Below are positions 27,771-40,469 of a stretch of 64,000 nt of DNA, piece after piece (position 1 is the stretch's first letter; every line of letters begins with the position of its first letter). The DNA is from Quercus robur. Lineage: Eukaryota > Streptophyta > Magnoliopsida > Fagales > Fagaceae. The notes below the pieces were generated by a model. The model had not been told where the DNA came from, ran no database searches, and saw nothing but the letters and a program-made list of their open reading frames with translations. Location of the stretch: assembly GCF_932294415.1 (NCBI RefSeq), contig NC_065536.1, positions 30,337,354 to 30,401,353 on the forward strand, written 5' to 3'. The translations under genes and the position numbers were made by a program.

Positions 27771-29343
27771 AAAAATTATGATAGATTACTATTTATTAAT
27801 ACGCTTCTAGGTGGACTATCCAGACAGATCCAGAAAGATCAGACAGCTATAATAGACCACTATTCATCTCTACACATGAATAGTACCATGACAGATTCCC
27901 AGACAGATTCATCAGAAGTCACTTTATGAAAGACTACTATTCATCAATAGTATTCTCCACAATATTCTACAAGTTTCCACCAACAAAATAACTTGAGTTA
28001 ACTTTACTAACTCAGGTTACTTTTGTGAGTTTTTAGACTCCTTAAAACACAATTGGATTAACCTAGTTAATTAGCCAAGTGATTACTTAGTCCAAATTTC
28101 AGATCTAGGTTAACACACAATCATATAATCATATCAATGTAAAGTGCGGAATATAAAGAACATAAAGATATAATGACCCAGGAAACCAAACCAGTAAAAA
28201 CCTAGGGAGGATTTAACCTAGCTATCCTTAAGGTAAACTTGAATCCACTATGAAAGAATCGAAGTTTTACAATAACGACTTAGATTACTAACATCCTATT
28301 GCTACCCACCAGTAGAAAACTTACTGACACGACCACGTGACAGCTCTGAGACCACAGACTTCTTCTTTCTTGGATTCTCCAGCAAGTACAAGCACTCTTG
28401 CTTGTATATCTTTAAGCTTTTATTGCAGCAATTGAATGATCATCAAACTCTCAATGAAATCTCCTTCTTGATAATCCTAAGCATGTGTGAAGGCAACCAC
28501 CTCTCCAATCTCACAAAAGATTCATACACACAGCAAATAGAGCAACCTAAAACATGGCTAGGGGTTTCCCTTTTATACTTAGGGCAAAACATAAAACCCT
28601 ACACGTCATATGGGCTTAGGGCTGAGTTGGAAAAATCTACAGAAAAACGTTCTACCCAAATTTCGATTGGTCGAGTCTAATTCTCGATCGATTGAGCCAG
28701 GCAAAATCATACTATAACTTCTGCAGCAACTCGATTCCAACTTTACATAAAACGCATACACTTTGAGCAAGTCTAAATAAGACTAAAAACTTATTTTGAT
28801 CATGGTTTGCCAACAATACAAATTTGAGTTCTAATACATTAGTTCCTAAATACTTAGAACCTAATAACTTTTAAAGACTTCCATGGTTTATCTCATCTAT
28901 AAAAAAGACAGACTCTGAAGACAGAAGACAAGTTCAAATTCCAAGTCCAAATTCTAGGTTCAAATTTAGAGGTTTTGCTTTTAGAAAGAAGATAGCCCTC
29001 TCTCCCTTAGAAAGACTCTTGTAACCCTATAACTTGTCCCTTCAGATAGAATCTTGTAACCTTTCAATTTCAAAGTTATATTTTACTTTGTAATCTTGTA
29101 ACTCTTCAGACAGAGTTTTATTTTCAAAACTTGTATCAAAGACAAACGTTTTCAGTTTTAATCAAAAACAGAAGTTTTTATTCAAGTAAGATTTTACTAG
29201 TTTTTGTTTTCATATTCCATATTCCGTTTTAACTTATTTTGAATATATCTATTTTGCTATTTTCTTCTGTATTATCTATTTTATCATTGTTTATGCTTCC
29301 ATATTACTGCTGTGCTCTCTCCTGGGTATGTTTTATGTTTCGA
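27771..29343 (+). repeat. Caulimovirid promoter/leader repeat, copy T1
   Basis: This non-coding segment recurs at 35430-36112 (same strand) and 36113-36840 (opposite strand). It carries a TATA box (TATAAAAA, 28898-28905) in the context ctcatctataaaa, followed by an approximately 440-nt leader ending just before a tRNA-Met primer site. The repeat is interrupted by a solo LTR (28024-28866). In a circular pararetrovirus genome this region drives the pregenomic RNA. Terminal redundancy of an integrated genome makes it look like an LTR. Confidence 0.7.
28024..28866 (-). mobile_element. Solo LTR (Copia SIRE-like) inside the caulimovirid leader
   Basis: The 843-bp insertion is flanked by acttt on both sides (28019-28023, 28867-28871); comparison with copy T2 at about 35680 gives the empty site. 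It starts TGTGAG and ends CTAATA. Its internal layout (aaagtgcgga, ggaaacc, then a low-complexity leader) is like the Copia LTR at 62301-63342, so a related minus-strand LTR is likely. No internal element domain remains, as expected after LTR-LTR recombination. Confidence 0.7.
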
Positions 29344-29357
29344 TATCAGAGCCATGG
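29344..29357 (+). promoter_or_regulatory. tRNA-Met primer-binding site of caulimovirid copy A
   Basis: TATCAGAGCCATGG contains TATCAGAGC, the complement of the 3' end of plant initiator tRNA-Met. This is the minus-strand DNA primer site of Caulimoviridae. It lies directly after the leader repeat. Confidence 0.7.
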
Positions 29358-29913
29358 ATGGTAGATGTATGGGTTTTATTTCTTTGCAATTAAGAAGTTA
29401 CTAGGAACATATATTACTACTATTGCCACTACTTGCTACTTGATAGTGTTGGTTAGCCTCACACTCGTTGGCAAACCATAGTCTCATGTTGGTCAGCCTG
29501 TTTTGTTAGTCGACAGACAGGCTTTGTTTGGGTTGTCTTGCAATGGAGTTTCTCGAGGAGGTGGTCTCGATAGCAAGGATACCAGTGGTTAGTAATAGTT
29601 TCGCCAGTAATTATTAATTGCTTGGAAATAGAATAAATACGTTTATTAGTTCATCATCAGTTTGCTTGTTCACACTTAGGCTAGGCACATACTAATTAGA
29701 AACATGGACTATGATGATATAGATTATGATGAAGGTTATAGCATAAGAGATATAGACAATAATTGGTTAAATGGTAATCTGGATTATGATGAAACAGATT
29801 TTGATTCTGACAGTGATATAGATGATTATAACTATAATAATAACACATATAATTAGGATACATTAACAGGAGATAAAATCAACCGACAGACTGATAGACA
29901 CAATAATAGTTTG

Positions 29914-31168
29914 TGATAGTAGCTTAATTTTGCATATTTATATCATTATTAGAAAAGCATTATTATACTTGTTTTGAGTTAATTCATGCATTTTATAGTT
30001 GATTTTGGAATAATGTTGAATAATCAATTTTGTGCTTAATTGAATTTTAATGTGTGAATTTGTCTTTTGTAGGATAGTGAAATTAAATAAGTGGATTTGT
30101 GCAAATAAGAAAGCTAATGGACTTTAATTTTTCAAGGGCCATGATGAAGCCAAAGAAGGCCAACCCAAATAAATTTAAGTCCAATTGGGGCAAGGAATCA
30201 AAGGAAATTTGCACCTAATCCAAGTCCAATTCAGATTAGGATTCCAGCTTGCACACCAGTTAGTATTTAGAGCATAAATTTCCGCTCAAATGTCCAATCG
30301 AGATGATTCAAGTTGACCTGGCAAGCTAACTTAAAGGGATACAACTTTTTAGTTTACCAAAAGTCCTAATTCTGAAGTTAAATGGGCCAAAAACGTCGGT
30401 TAAGTGAAGCCTAAAAACCTGGGATTTTCTCCAAACGGGAATTCAACTTGTAATAGGATTCCTTGACCTATTTAAAGGCTCTTTAGGGCAAAATTCAAAG
30501 GGGAGCTTCTGTAGAACATAATTTAGGTTTTCTTAAAGTTTCTTTACAGTTTTTAGAGTTTTCTTTGTGTTATGGCTTGCTAGAAGTCTTGCTAAGGTAA
30601 AGGGTAAAACCCAACCGTTTTTTGGTATGTTCTTAATAATTATTTATTGGTTTTAATGCTTGTGTTATTATGTTTTTGATTGTTTTGCTCATCTAGAAAA
30701 GTGTTTGATTCTGTATAATCTTTTGATTTATCGTAGACTCCAGGTATGTTAAATGCTTAGTATTCCCTGTGAACTAATTCACTAGTTTTGTTTTGCCTAA
30801 AATCAATCAATTGCATGAAACAACCTTAGACAATTAATTTTTGAGTTTTTATTGTTAAATCATCCGACTAAGATCATCCCTCGTATGAATTTTAGTTGAC
30901 TTATAAAATAAATATTGTTAAGACTACCAATAGATGTGTTGTGTGTGGATCCCTAAACCTTAGCGCCTTAATATATTATTATTTTCTCTCAATTTAAATT
31001 ACCTTTACTAAACTATCAAAAATCTCTTCAGTTAAACTTTATTATTTTAGTTTTATTCTCTTATGGTTTGCTAATTGATTCCCTTTTTCCTGTGGATTCG
31101 ACCTTGGACTTTCCGAATTATTACTTCGCGACAATCTTGCACTTGGGAGCATTATTTTTGTCGCAGTA
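29914..31168 (+). mobile_element. Solo LTR (Ty3/gypsy Tat/Athila-like) inside caulimovirid copy A
   Basis: The 1255-bp insertion is flanked by gtttg on both sides (29909-29913, 31169-31173). It starts TGATAGTAGC and ends with the phrase cttgcacttgggagc followed by tttttgtcgcagta, typical of large gypsy LTRs in plants (preceded by gtggattcgaccttggact). No internal gene is present. Exact terminal bases are uncertain by a few nucleotides. Confidence 0.65.
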
Positions 31169-34100
31169 GTTTGTTAGACATGACTAATAAAAAATTAGAA
31201 TCTTTAGAAACTATTGAAAGATCCATACATACACTAGAATAGAAAGAAAAAATGATAGTTTCTTGGACCTCCTTGAAAGAATGAAAACTTTAAATTCAAA
31301 GTTAGAAAAAGAAAGAGAATTTGAACCTCATCATAGATCACCTTTAGCAAAAACCATGATAGATAATTGGCATAATAGACAAAAGAATAGCTTAGCAAGT
31401 ACTGACAGACTTATAAACATGACAGATATAAAAAATAGCAAAAAAGATAGTCTAATAGAGACAATTGATGAAAGAAATGACGTAAAGACACTAAAAACAA
31501 CTCTGACAAATAGTAAAGAAGATAGTCACATAATGCAAAAGAAGTCAGGAATGATAGAAGTAGAGAAAGAAAGTAGTCCTATAGAAATAATGCAAGAAGA
31601 AGATGACATAGAAAGACAAAAGATTAATAATAAGAAAGATGGCCTAATAATGGAAAGAACAACATGTATAGAAGACAAGGGAAAGAATCCTAGTGCTATA
31701 GAAACAATACAAAAGAAGAACCTAGACATAATTGATGAAGACAAAGAAAAATGAATGATAAGGAAAGGCATAGTAAAAGAGATGTTAGAAAAAATTGAAA
31801 TACAAAATGATAACACTCTAAAGCTAGCCAATATAGAAACTCTACATAAGAAGTTAGATTTAGAAAGAGACATAGAAAAAGAAAGACACATGACAAGGAA
31901 AGAGATAGAAAAGGAAAGACATAATAATGCCAGTGTAGAAAAAGTAGTCAACAAAGAAGAGAAAGATAATAGTCCCAAGAAAAGTAATAGTTTAAGGGAA
32001 GAAATTGATGCTAAAGTCAATTGAAAGATCCATGACATACACTCAAAATAATAGTTTAGCCGTATTAACTAAAAGATAGAAAATTTAAATTCACCTTTAG
32101 ATATAGATAGAAAAAGAGACATAGTTGTTTTAGATATTACTGAGACATTAGATAATGAAAAAAAATGACAGACATACTAGAAATATTATTTGACATAAAT
32201 GTAAACAATATGGATGTACTAAAATGAATTACAATTTGAGAAAGATGTAATAAATGAATTAATGGAAATATTTAACGTTAAGAAGAAAGAGATAGACCAA
32301 GTAACGAAAAAGGAAGAACTAAAATCAACCAACCCACTCAAAGTCAATAAAAGAAAACGGGGGAAAAAAAGACATAATAATGAAATTGATAGATAATCTA
32401 CCTCATCACCTAAAAGATTTTTTTTTTTTTTTTAATTTATTTAAAAAAGCTATTTACTAAAATTGAAAGATTCTATAGACATACCTATTGCTTGTATTAA
32501 GTGTAGGAAATAGGGACACCATGTTACAAAATGTGGAAAATGAGAAAAAGTTAAGAAAGAAAAAGATAAGAAGGAAAAGACAAAAATGAAACAAGATGGA
32601 ACAAACATAAAACTAGTAACTCTACAAGACTTAATGACAAAAGCAAAAATAGTAAAACAAGAAATTAAAAAAGATGTTTCAGAAAATGATGACAATAGAC
32701 AAAATTTTTTGAGTTTAATTGACAAGGTAATTTTTCAAAAATGGCATACAAAAATCACTTTAGTAATTAATAAAGAATTCTCTTTGACAGAAGTTGCTTT
32801 GATAGAGTCTAGAGTTGACATGAATTATATACAAGAATGATTAATACCTTTAAAGTATTATGAAAAACCATCTGAAAGATTAACTTAGGCTAATGGAGAA
32901 AAGCTCATAATTAATTGCAAAATACCTAATGTTCACATATGTAACGATGGAATATGTTTTGAAATTGTTTTTGTTTTAATTAAAGACATTTCTTCTAAAA
33001 TTATTTTAGGAAATCCCTTAATGGACTTATTTTATCCCTTCTTAACAACAGATGAAGGAATTAAAACTAATGTGTTAGAAAAAGACATACTTTTTAAATT
33101 CATTTTACAAACAATCCCGAAAGAAATCTATTCACTCAATAATACTTCCATAATAAAAGAAATTGACAAAGAAAGAATTTACATAAAAAACAGACATTTG
33201 TTATCTTTAAAGTTAGAAATAATATATGAAAGAATTGCTAATCAATTGATAGATCCCATATTAAATCATAAAATAAAAGTATTCAGACAATAGATTGAGA
33301 CAGAAATTTGTTCTAATCTCCTTACTGCTTTTTGGCATAGGCACCAACATATAGTACAATCATCTTGTGAGAAAGACTCTAATAGAAAAGATACAAAAGA
33401 AAGAACTATGCTTACAATTTCTTTTAGTCAATATGAATGGACTTACAGTTTTACAGATGTACCAAGCAAAATTATAATAAATGACATACTTACACCATTT
33501 ATAGTAATCTTAAATACTCATATAAAAGAAGTTTTAATAAAAGAAGTCTTGACAGATACCCCTTTACTAATCATTAAAGAAAACATTAATTATGATAATT
33601 TCTTGAACAAAGATAGATTTAATTTTCTAACAGGAAGAGTTAATCATAAGTCTCTGACAGATTTTCCCCGGACTATTATAGTGGTTGATGAAAGACTTTA
33701 TGGAGAAGCTCTATTTCACATATTCTCGCAAAATGAGATATACAGTAAGACATACAAAACAGATAGAATTATGGCAGACTTTGTAATGATTTTGAATTCC
33801 AGTCACTCTGGCATTGACAGACTTCATCATGACTACTCTTATACCATTTCTCAGGGAGAGCACAAAGGTGTAGAGAAAGAAGTTTGTTCTATTATATATG
33901 CTTTAAATTTTAAAAATGATTTTCTTATAAAACATTTTAAAGGAATTTTACAGAAAGACATTGACAGAGAAGTTTTTAAAATGAACTTAAAGAAGTTTTG
34001 CAAAGAAATGTTTATTTTCAAGATATTGTTTCAGGACATAATGATATACCAGCTAATCCTTTTATCTAAAACCACTTGCAAACTAATATGGATAAAAGAC

Positions 34101-35429
34101 CTTCTAGGAAAGAAAAGGGCAAGGCACTTGTGGTGCAACCCAAACAAATTTGAAAGGCTTCAGCAAAGATTTCGAATAAGCATGAAGGCGTCTCAATTGA
34201 GACAATATCCCTTCAAGATACGTTGCTAGCAGAGGCAATGCATTCATGTGGTGAAAAAAGTGAAATTCTGCAAGAAGTGCTCCGCACTGATCTCACTTTT
34301 CATGATGGAAAATTTATAGAACTTCATTTTCATATTAAATTACTTCTTGATAATTTCCAAGTAGCCTTCACCCTCAGACAGAAACCCTTATTCCAAAAGA
34401 CCCTTAAGGCTTTGGAATTACATCTTTATAGCACTAGTGCATTTATTGAAGCACTTGGTAGTCAACTCCTTGGCAAGGAGGATGGAGATTCAAGCTCCAC
34501 AAAGACAAAACCACAGTCTCTAAAAAGCTATCTTATGGGAACAAGCTTTTCAAAGCTCCACCCTAAGATTCAGCAAAAAATGAGCCGTTAGAACCTTACC
34601 TCCTGAAATGCAATAGAATATACTAACTCATAAAGCCATAACAAGTTCTTATGACAGATGGATGTATCTTTTTAAAGTATTAGTCTTTGCATCATTTACA
34701 GACGACATATGGCTATCTCATAAAGCCACATGGTATGAAAGCTTTAGAGAAACAAAAAGAGTTTATGATGGACAGCATCCCTATCCGGGATTACTTATCA
34801 ACACAGAGACAGAGGATCCAGTGATTTGTGATCCTTCATGGTTATTTGAAATACTAGAAGCAGGGTTTATTAGCAAACTAGTCCTAATTTCTAGAATTCA
34901 GATTAGTTTATTTCCTAAAGTCGTCCAAGAAGCAGCTGCACATATTGGAGGACTTAATTATATGAAGCTTACTATTTGGAGCACTCTCCCAGCCTAGGAC
35001 ACTAGTTACTATATGGAAGCCCAACTAGCACACATTTTGGTTCTCATAAGTGATTTCAGTTGTAGTCCTGACTACTACTGGTATACAGGGGAGACTTACC
35101 TATCACTTGATGACTCATATGCTCTGGCACAAGAATGGTCTAATTTCATGAGTAATAAGATTTATGAAGTACAGAAAGAGTTAGATCATGACTTCCACCT
35201 ATATGGCTACACCAATAGGATAGCTGTATATGGATCGAGACCTTCAGCAAGGAGGCTTATTGGGAAAAGAAAGATTACTAGGGACCCCAGAATAATGACA
35301 AAGAATTGTGGTAATTATGGAGTACTCCATGAGCATGAGTAGTATGAAGATAACTCTGATCCTCTAGATTATGATAACTACGCAGATACAAATTGATAGA
35401 CAAAAAACAAAATGCTCTCACGGACAGAC

Positions 35430-36112
35430 AGACCACTATTCACCAACATGCATGAATAGCTTCTAGATAGATCCAAGACAGTCCAGTTAGATACAGACGG
35501 ATGTTCATAAGTCATTACTATTCATTACCACGTGGTATAGAACTCTCATAACAGAAGCCGACAGATTCGTCAAAAGTCACTTTATGAAAGACTCTATGAA
35601 AGACTACTGTTCATCAATAGTATTTTCTGCAATATTCCACCGACAGACTAACTTGAGTTAACCTTACTCAGGTTACTTTTGAAGACTTACCATGGTTTAT
35701 CTCATCTATAAAAAGACAGACTCTGAAGATAGAAGACAGGTCCAAATTATAGGTTCAAATTTAGCGGTTTTTGGTTCTAGAAAGAAGATAGCCCTCTCTC
35801 CCTTAGAAAGACTCTTGTAATCTTGTAACCCTTCCCTTCAGACAGAATCTTGTAACCTTTCAGTTTCAAAGACAAATTTTACTTTATAATCTTGTAACTC
35901 TTCAGACAGAGTTTTATTTTCAAAGCTTGTATCAAAGACAGACCTTTTCAATTTTAATCAAAGACAGAAGTTTTTATTCAAGTAAGATTTTACTAGTTTC
36001 TGTTTTCATATTCCATATTCCGTTTTAACTTATTTTGAATATATCTATTGTGCTATTTTCTTCTTTATTATCTATCTTATCATTGTTTATGCTTCTATAT
36101 TACTACTGTCAA
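35430..36112 (+). repeat. Caulimovirid promoter/leader repeat, copy T2
   Basis: Same order as T1: cagattcgtcaaaagtcact, the TATA box (TATAAAAA, 35707-35714), the aagaagatagccctctctcc block and the attttactagtttctgtttt block. It ends at attactactgtc where it meets the inverted copy T3. With T1 it brackets copy A in direct orientation. Confidence 0.75.
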
Positions 36113-36840
36113 AACATACCCAGGAGAGAGCACAGCAGTAATATGGAAGCATAAACAATGATAAAATAGATAATAAATAAGAAAATAGCAAAATAGATAT
36201 ATTCAAAATAAGTTAAAACGAAATATGGAATATGAAAATAGAAACTAGTAAAATCTTACTTGAATAAAAACTTCTGTCTTTGATTAAAACTAAAAACGTC
36301 TGTCTTTGATACAAGCTTTGAAAATAAAACTCTGTCTAAAGAGTTACAAGATTACAAAGTAATTTTTTTTTTTTGAAACTGAAAGGTTATGAGATACTGT
36401 TTGAAGGGAAGGGTTACAAGATTACAAGAGTCTTTTTAAGGGAGAGAGGGCTATCTTCTTTCTAGAACCAAAACCTCTAAATTTGAACCTAGAAATTGAA
36501 CCTGGAATTCGGACCTATCTTCTGCCTTCGGAGTCTATCTTTTTATAGATGAAATAAACCATGGTATGTCTTCAAAAGTAACTTGAGTAAGTAAAGTTAA
36601 CTTAAGTTAATCTATCAATGGAAACTTGTGGAACCTTGTAGAAATAATTTTTACTATTCATAAACAGTAATCTATTCGGGAATCTGTCAGGGTACCATTC
36701 AAGCATGCTGATGAATAGTAATCTGCCAAAAGTAATTTTTGATCTTTTTGGATCTGTCGTCTTATTCTGTCTGGAAGCTATTCACACATGCTAATGAATA
36801 GAGGTTTGTCATAATTGTCTTTCTCTCCTCTTCTGTCTTA
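36113..36840 (-). repeat. Caulimovirid promoter/leader repeat, copy T3 (inverted)
   Basis: This is the reverse complement of T2. Both ends meet at 36112/36113, forming an inverted repeat with arms of about 700 bp. TATA appears as TTTTTATA at 36540-36547 on the plus strand. T3 is the downstream end of copy C. Confidence 0.75.
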
Positions 36841-39800
36841 TTCTATCATATTTCATAGGGATCTTGAGAGTCTTGGAACATTTCAGGATGATTCTTGTAA
36901 TTTGGAGAGGAAGACTCTATCATTGTGTCATCTTCATCATCTGAAATTTGTGATGCAGCTTCCAGTAATTGCTTCTTAAGATGTCTTTTGTCTAAGACGA
37001 AGGCAAGCACTTAACTCTTTTCTAGAAAGAAATTAGAAGTTTCTGTCTGGGAAGGAGATGATTTTTTCTGTAGTTCTTGACAGATGTGATTAAAATTAAA
37101 CTTATTCCACCATTTTAATTTAAACTTTCCGGTGAGCATGGGGAAAGGATACTAGGGATGCTTTTCTATCTTGAATTCCCATTTAATAATCCATGAAAGG
37201 TCTGGAAACCTGTAATAAAACTGTAAAAGATGTGGAAAATTCTTATGGTGCTGTATGTCTGGTTCTTTCTTGAAAGTCTTATAAGCTTTTAAAAGATCAG
37301 GAGGGAGAATCATAGCTTCAGGACCATGAGAATTTCGCCAGTCAACGAACCATCTTGGAATCATTATGTCTTTCTTTCTATACATATCAAAGCGGAAAAA
37401 CCAAGTATGTCTGTAAATATTGTTTTGGAATAGAAGGAACCTATCCCAGGCTTCTATATAGTCGTAATAATTATAAAACTGGCGGTTAAAGGGTAGGGAA
37501 AAATTCTTAGTAATCCAAGGTGGTGCTTTCCATTGGGAGGGGGTGAGGATATGTTTTATGACTACTTTAGAGTAGCTAATTCTATTTGGGTCTTAGGAGC
37601 AGGGCATATAAGTTACTAGGATTGAGTCTGTATCAACCAAAATAAACTCATAAAATTTCTTGGTTTTTAATATTTCTATCTTAGGATGTTCCCATCCTAG
37701 GGGTATGAGCTGTCTGACTAGGGAGAGGGTATCCGTTATGTACTAGTATTCTGGTTCAATCCATAAAATAAAGTTCTAGGAATCTTTTAGGAGTTCAATG
37801 CTATGGTCTTCTTTCGAGGCTTGGGCTTCCTGAGAGGTGGAAGATTTGTACTTTGGTTGATTGGAGGGAGAAGCTAAAGGGGGAAAAGAGGATGCAGCTA
37901 TGTTAAATGGTTTTTTTAAAGGAGGAGTTGAGGGTGAAGCATATGTTTGTTTGGTTGTTGGAGAGTGGCTTGGGGGAGTGGGTCAAAGGGGTTTAGGTTG
38001 CATGTCAATGGGGATCTTTCTTGGGATCTATTTGAAAAGAGTGTAGGTGCGGTGAAAGAAGGGCAAGGGAGGCAAGGGAGGAATCTACTAGGGGGTATAG
38101 GAGTAGCAGCATAGGACTATCTAGTTCTGGTTTTGGGGAGTTGCTCTTATTAAAGGGGGAACTCATCTTTCTTGTAGGAATTCATGGGTTAGGAAATTAG
38201 GAATTGAATTAGTTTCTCCTTTAATATATTCAATATCAAATTCAAAGACACTTAAAATAGCCTGCCATCTAGCAAAACTCTATTTAGAGACAAGATTCTA
38301 GACATCTTTCTATAAAACTTCTTTAGCACTTTTGCAATCAACTCGAATTAAAAAATTTTGATTAAAAAGATCATTTTGAAATTTTGAAATACATAATATG
38401 ATAGATAAAATTTCTTTCTTAATAATACAGTAATTCTGTTGGGTAGCGGACCAGGAACCAGAATGGAATCTAACAATCTGTTCTTTAGCATTATTTTTTG
38501 CTACCTGCTTTAGAATTCCACCATAACCTATGTTAGAAGCATTTGTCTCAACAATTTTAAAAGTATTGGGTGAGGGAATAACAATACATGGGAGTTGCTT
38601 AACATATTTTTTAATCAATCGGATCATCATAGTATGTCTGTCTATCCATGGAGGAAGATTCTTTTCTAGCCTTTTATATAGGGGTGTGCATATCTTTCTT
38701 AATCCTTGAAAATATTCTGAAACATAATTTAGATTGCTAAGAAATCTCTGTAACTGATTTTTATCTTTTATTTCATCTAGGAATTTATCTACAAATTGAA
38801 TGGCTTTGTCAATGGGGCTTAGGGTTCCTTTATAAATGTTATGACCTAAAAATCAAATCTTATCTTGAAATAAATATATCTTAGTGGCTAAGACAACTAA
38901 TCCATTATGTTTAATTGTTTTGTCAAATATATCTAAATGTTTCCAATGGTCTTCGATTGATTTGGAAAAATTTAAGACATCATCTATATAAATAATTGAG
39001 AAATTTGTAAAAGGTGTAAATATGTCATTCATTATATTTTGAAATTCACTAGGTGCATTTTTTTTTTAAACCAAAAGGCATGACATTCCATTCATAATGA
39101 CCAAAAGGAATTGTAAAAGCAGATTTATATCTGTCTTTCTCATCTATCTGTATCTGCCAAAATCCATTTTTCATATCAAATTTGGAAAATATGGTTGCTT
39201 CATGGAGTCTGCCAAGTAAATCTTTCTTATTGGGAATGAGATATCTTATCCATTGTAAGGCTTTATTTAAAGATTTATAATTTATAACTAATCTTGGAAC
39301 TCCTCGTTCTAATTCTGCCTATTTATTAACATAAAAAGCAGCATAGCTCCAAGGAGACTTGCTCTTTCTAATCAAACCTTTAATTAAAAGATCTTCAATT
39401 TCTTTCTTACAATGTTCTAATAATTCATTGTTCATTTGTATTGGCCTAGCTTTAGTAGGTATCTATCTTTCATTAAAATCTTTTTCATAAGGTAATTGTA
39501 CTATATGTCGGTGCCTATGCCAAAAAGCAGTAGGGAGATTAGAACAAATTTCTATCTCAATTTGTTGTCTAAATAATTTTATTTTATGATTCAATATGGG
39601 GTTTGCCAATTGATTAGTAATTCTTTCATATATTATTTCTGTCTTTAAAGATAGCAAATGTCTATTTTTCCAGTCAATTCTTTCACTATTTGAAGAAATA
39701 TCTGTTGATGATGAAGCGATATCACAATTATCTATTTGGTGAATTTCATTATCTGTTTTATCACTGTCTGTCAGTATATTCATCAATTTATTCTTTAACT

Positions 39801-40420
39801 TTCCTGATATGTCAAGTTTATTTATCATTCTTTGAATGTTACAATATTTACTAGTATGTCCTTTTTTACCCCATTTGAAACAAACAATGTCATTTTCTCT
39901 GTGTCTATCATGTTTCTTTCTTTTAGAGTACTCTTCTTTCTTATCTTTAAATCTATTTTTATTATATCTTCTATTATTGTTTTTATATCTATCAACATCT
40001 TTCTTTTCTTTCCTTCTTTTCCTAGAAGGAGCAATTAACGGATCAAAGCCATATTGTTCACAAAAAGTTCCTAGCTCCTTTTTAGCATATCTTTTTTTCT
40101 TTTTCTATTTGATTTTTTAGCCTTAGATCATTACATAACCATAGACCTATTTTATTGATTGAAGATATTATATCACCATAAGTTAAGCTAGGATAGCCTA
40201 TAGTTCCATCATTATTGGCTATGTCAAGTCTAACTTTTTTAGCGAAAAAATAAGGTAAACTAGCAATAAATTTTTCTTTGCAGTAAGATTGTTGATAGTC
40301 ATTTCTGCTTAATACTTTTGAAATAAAAACATCTTTATACCATCTAAAGTCTGAAAGTTGTGGACATCTTAAATTAATTAAAACATCTAAAGCTCTTTCT
40401 TTATATTGAATCATTGATTA
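36841..40420 (-). mobile_element. Endogenous caulimovirid copy C
   Basis: It reads leftward. Parts: coat protein core (YCKEKFIASLPYFFAKKVR near 40270; YGDIISSINKIGLWLCNDLR near 40150); zinc-knuckle region (GKKGHTSKYC near 39870); reverse transcriptase with RLVINYKSLNKALQWIRY (near 39270), a KFDMKNGFWQIQI block (near 39170) and the YIDD box (38979-38990); RNase H (38160-38640, ending FDIEYIKGETN); then an unassigned coding region (36900-38080, including RWFVDWRNSHGPEAM) before leader T3. RT and coat motifs fit Caulimoviridae and not LTR elements. It is broken, with more than ten breaks. I see no integrase, as expected for the family. Confidence 0.8.
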
Positions 40421-40469
40421 GGATCTCCAACAAAATGTTTAGTTATAGTAAAAATTAAAGTATTAACTG

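Larger units (their letters stand above)
29344..36112 (+). mobile_element. Endogenous caulimovirid copy A
   Basis: Parts in order: primer site; a small acidic Asp/Tyr-rich coding start (ATG 29704); a solo LTR inserted at 29914-31168; a Lys/Glu-rich, coiled-coil-like region (31263-32030); a CCHC zinc knuckle (CIKCRK near 32490); a protease region (near 32795-33060, ending with an ILGNPL block); reverse transcriptase and RNase H remnants (33060-34150); a further coding region of unknown role (34223-35395); and the leader repeat T2 (35430-36112). The family is Caulimoviridae. It is broken, with well over ten breaks. It is older than the LTR that sits inside it. Confidence 0.7.

Noticed and set aside
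37861-38046. Gly-rich plus-strand frame in the caulimovirid array
   Set aside because: It is the antisense shadow of the proline-rich part of copy C.
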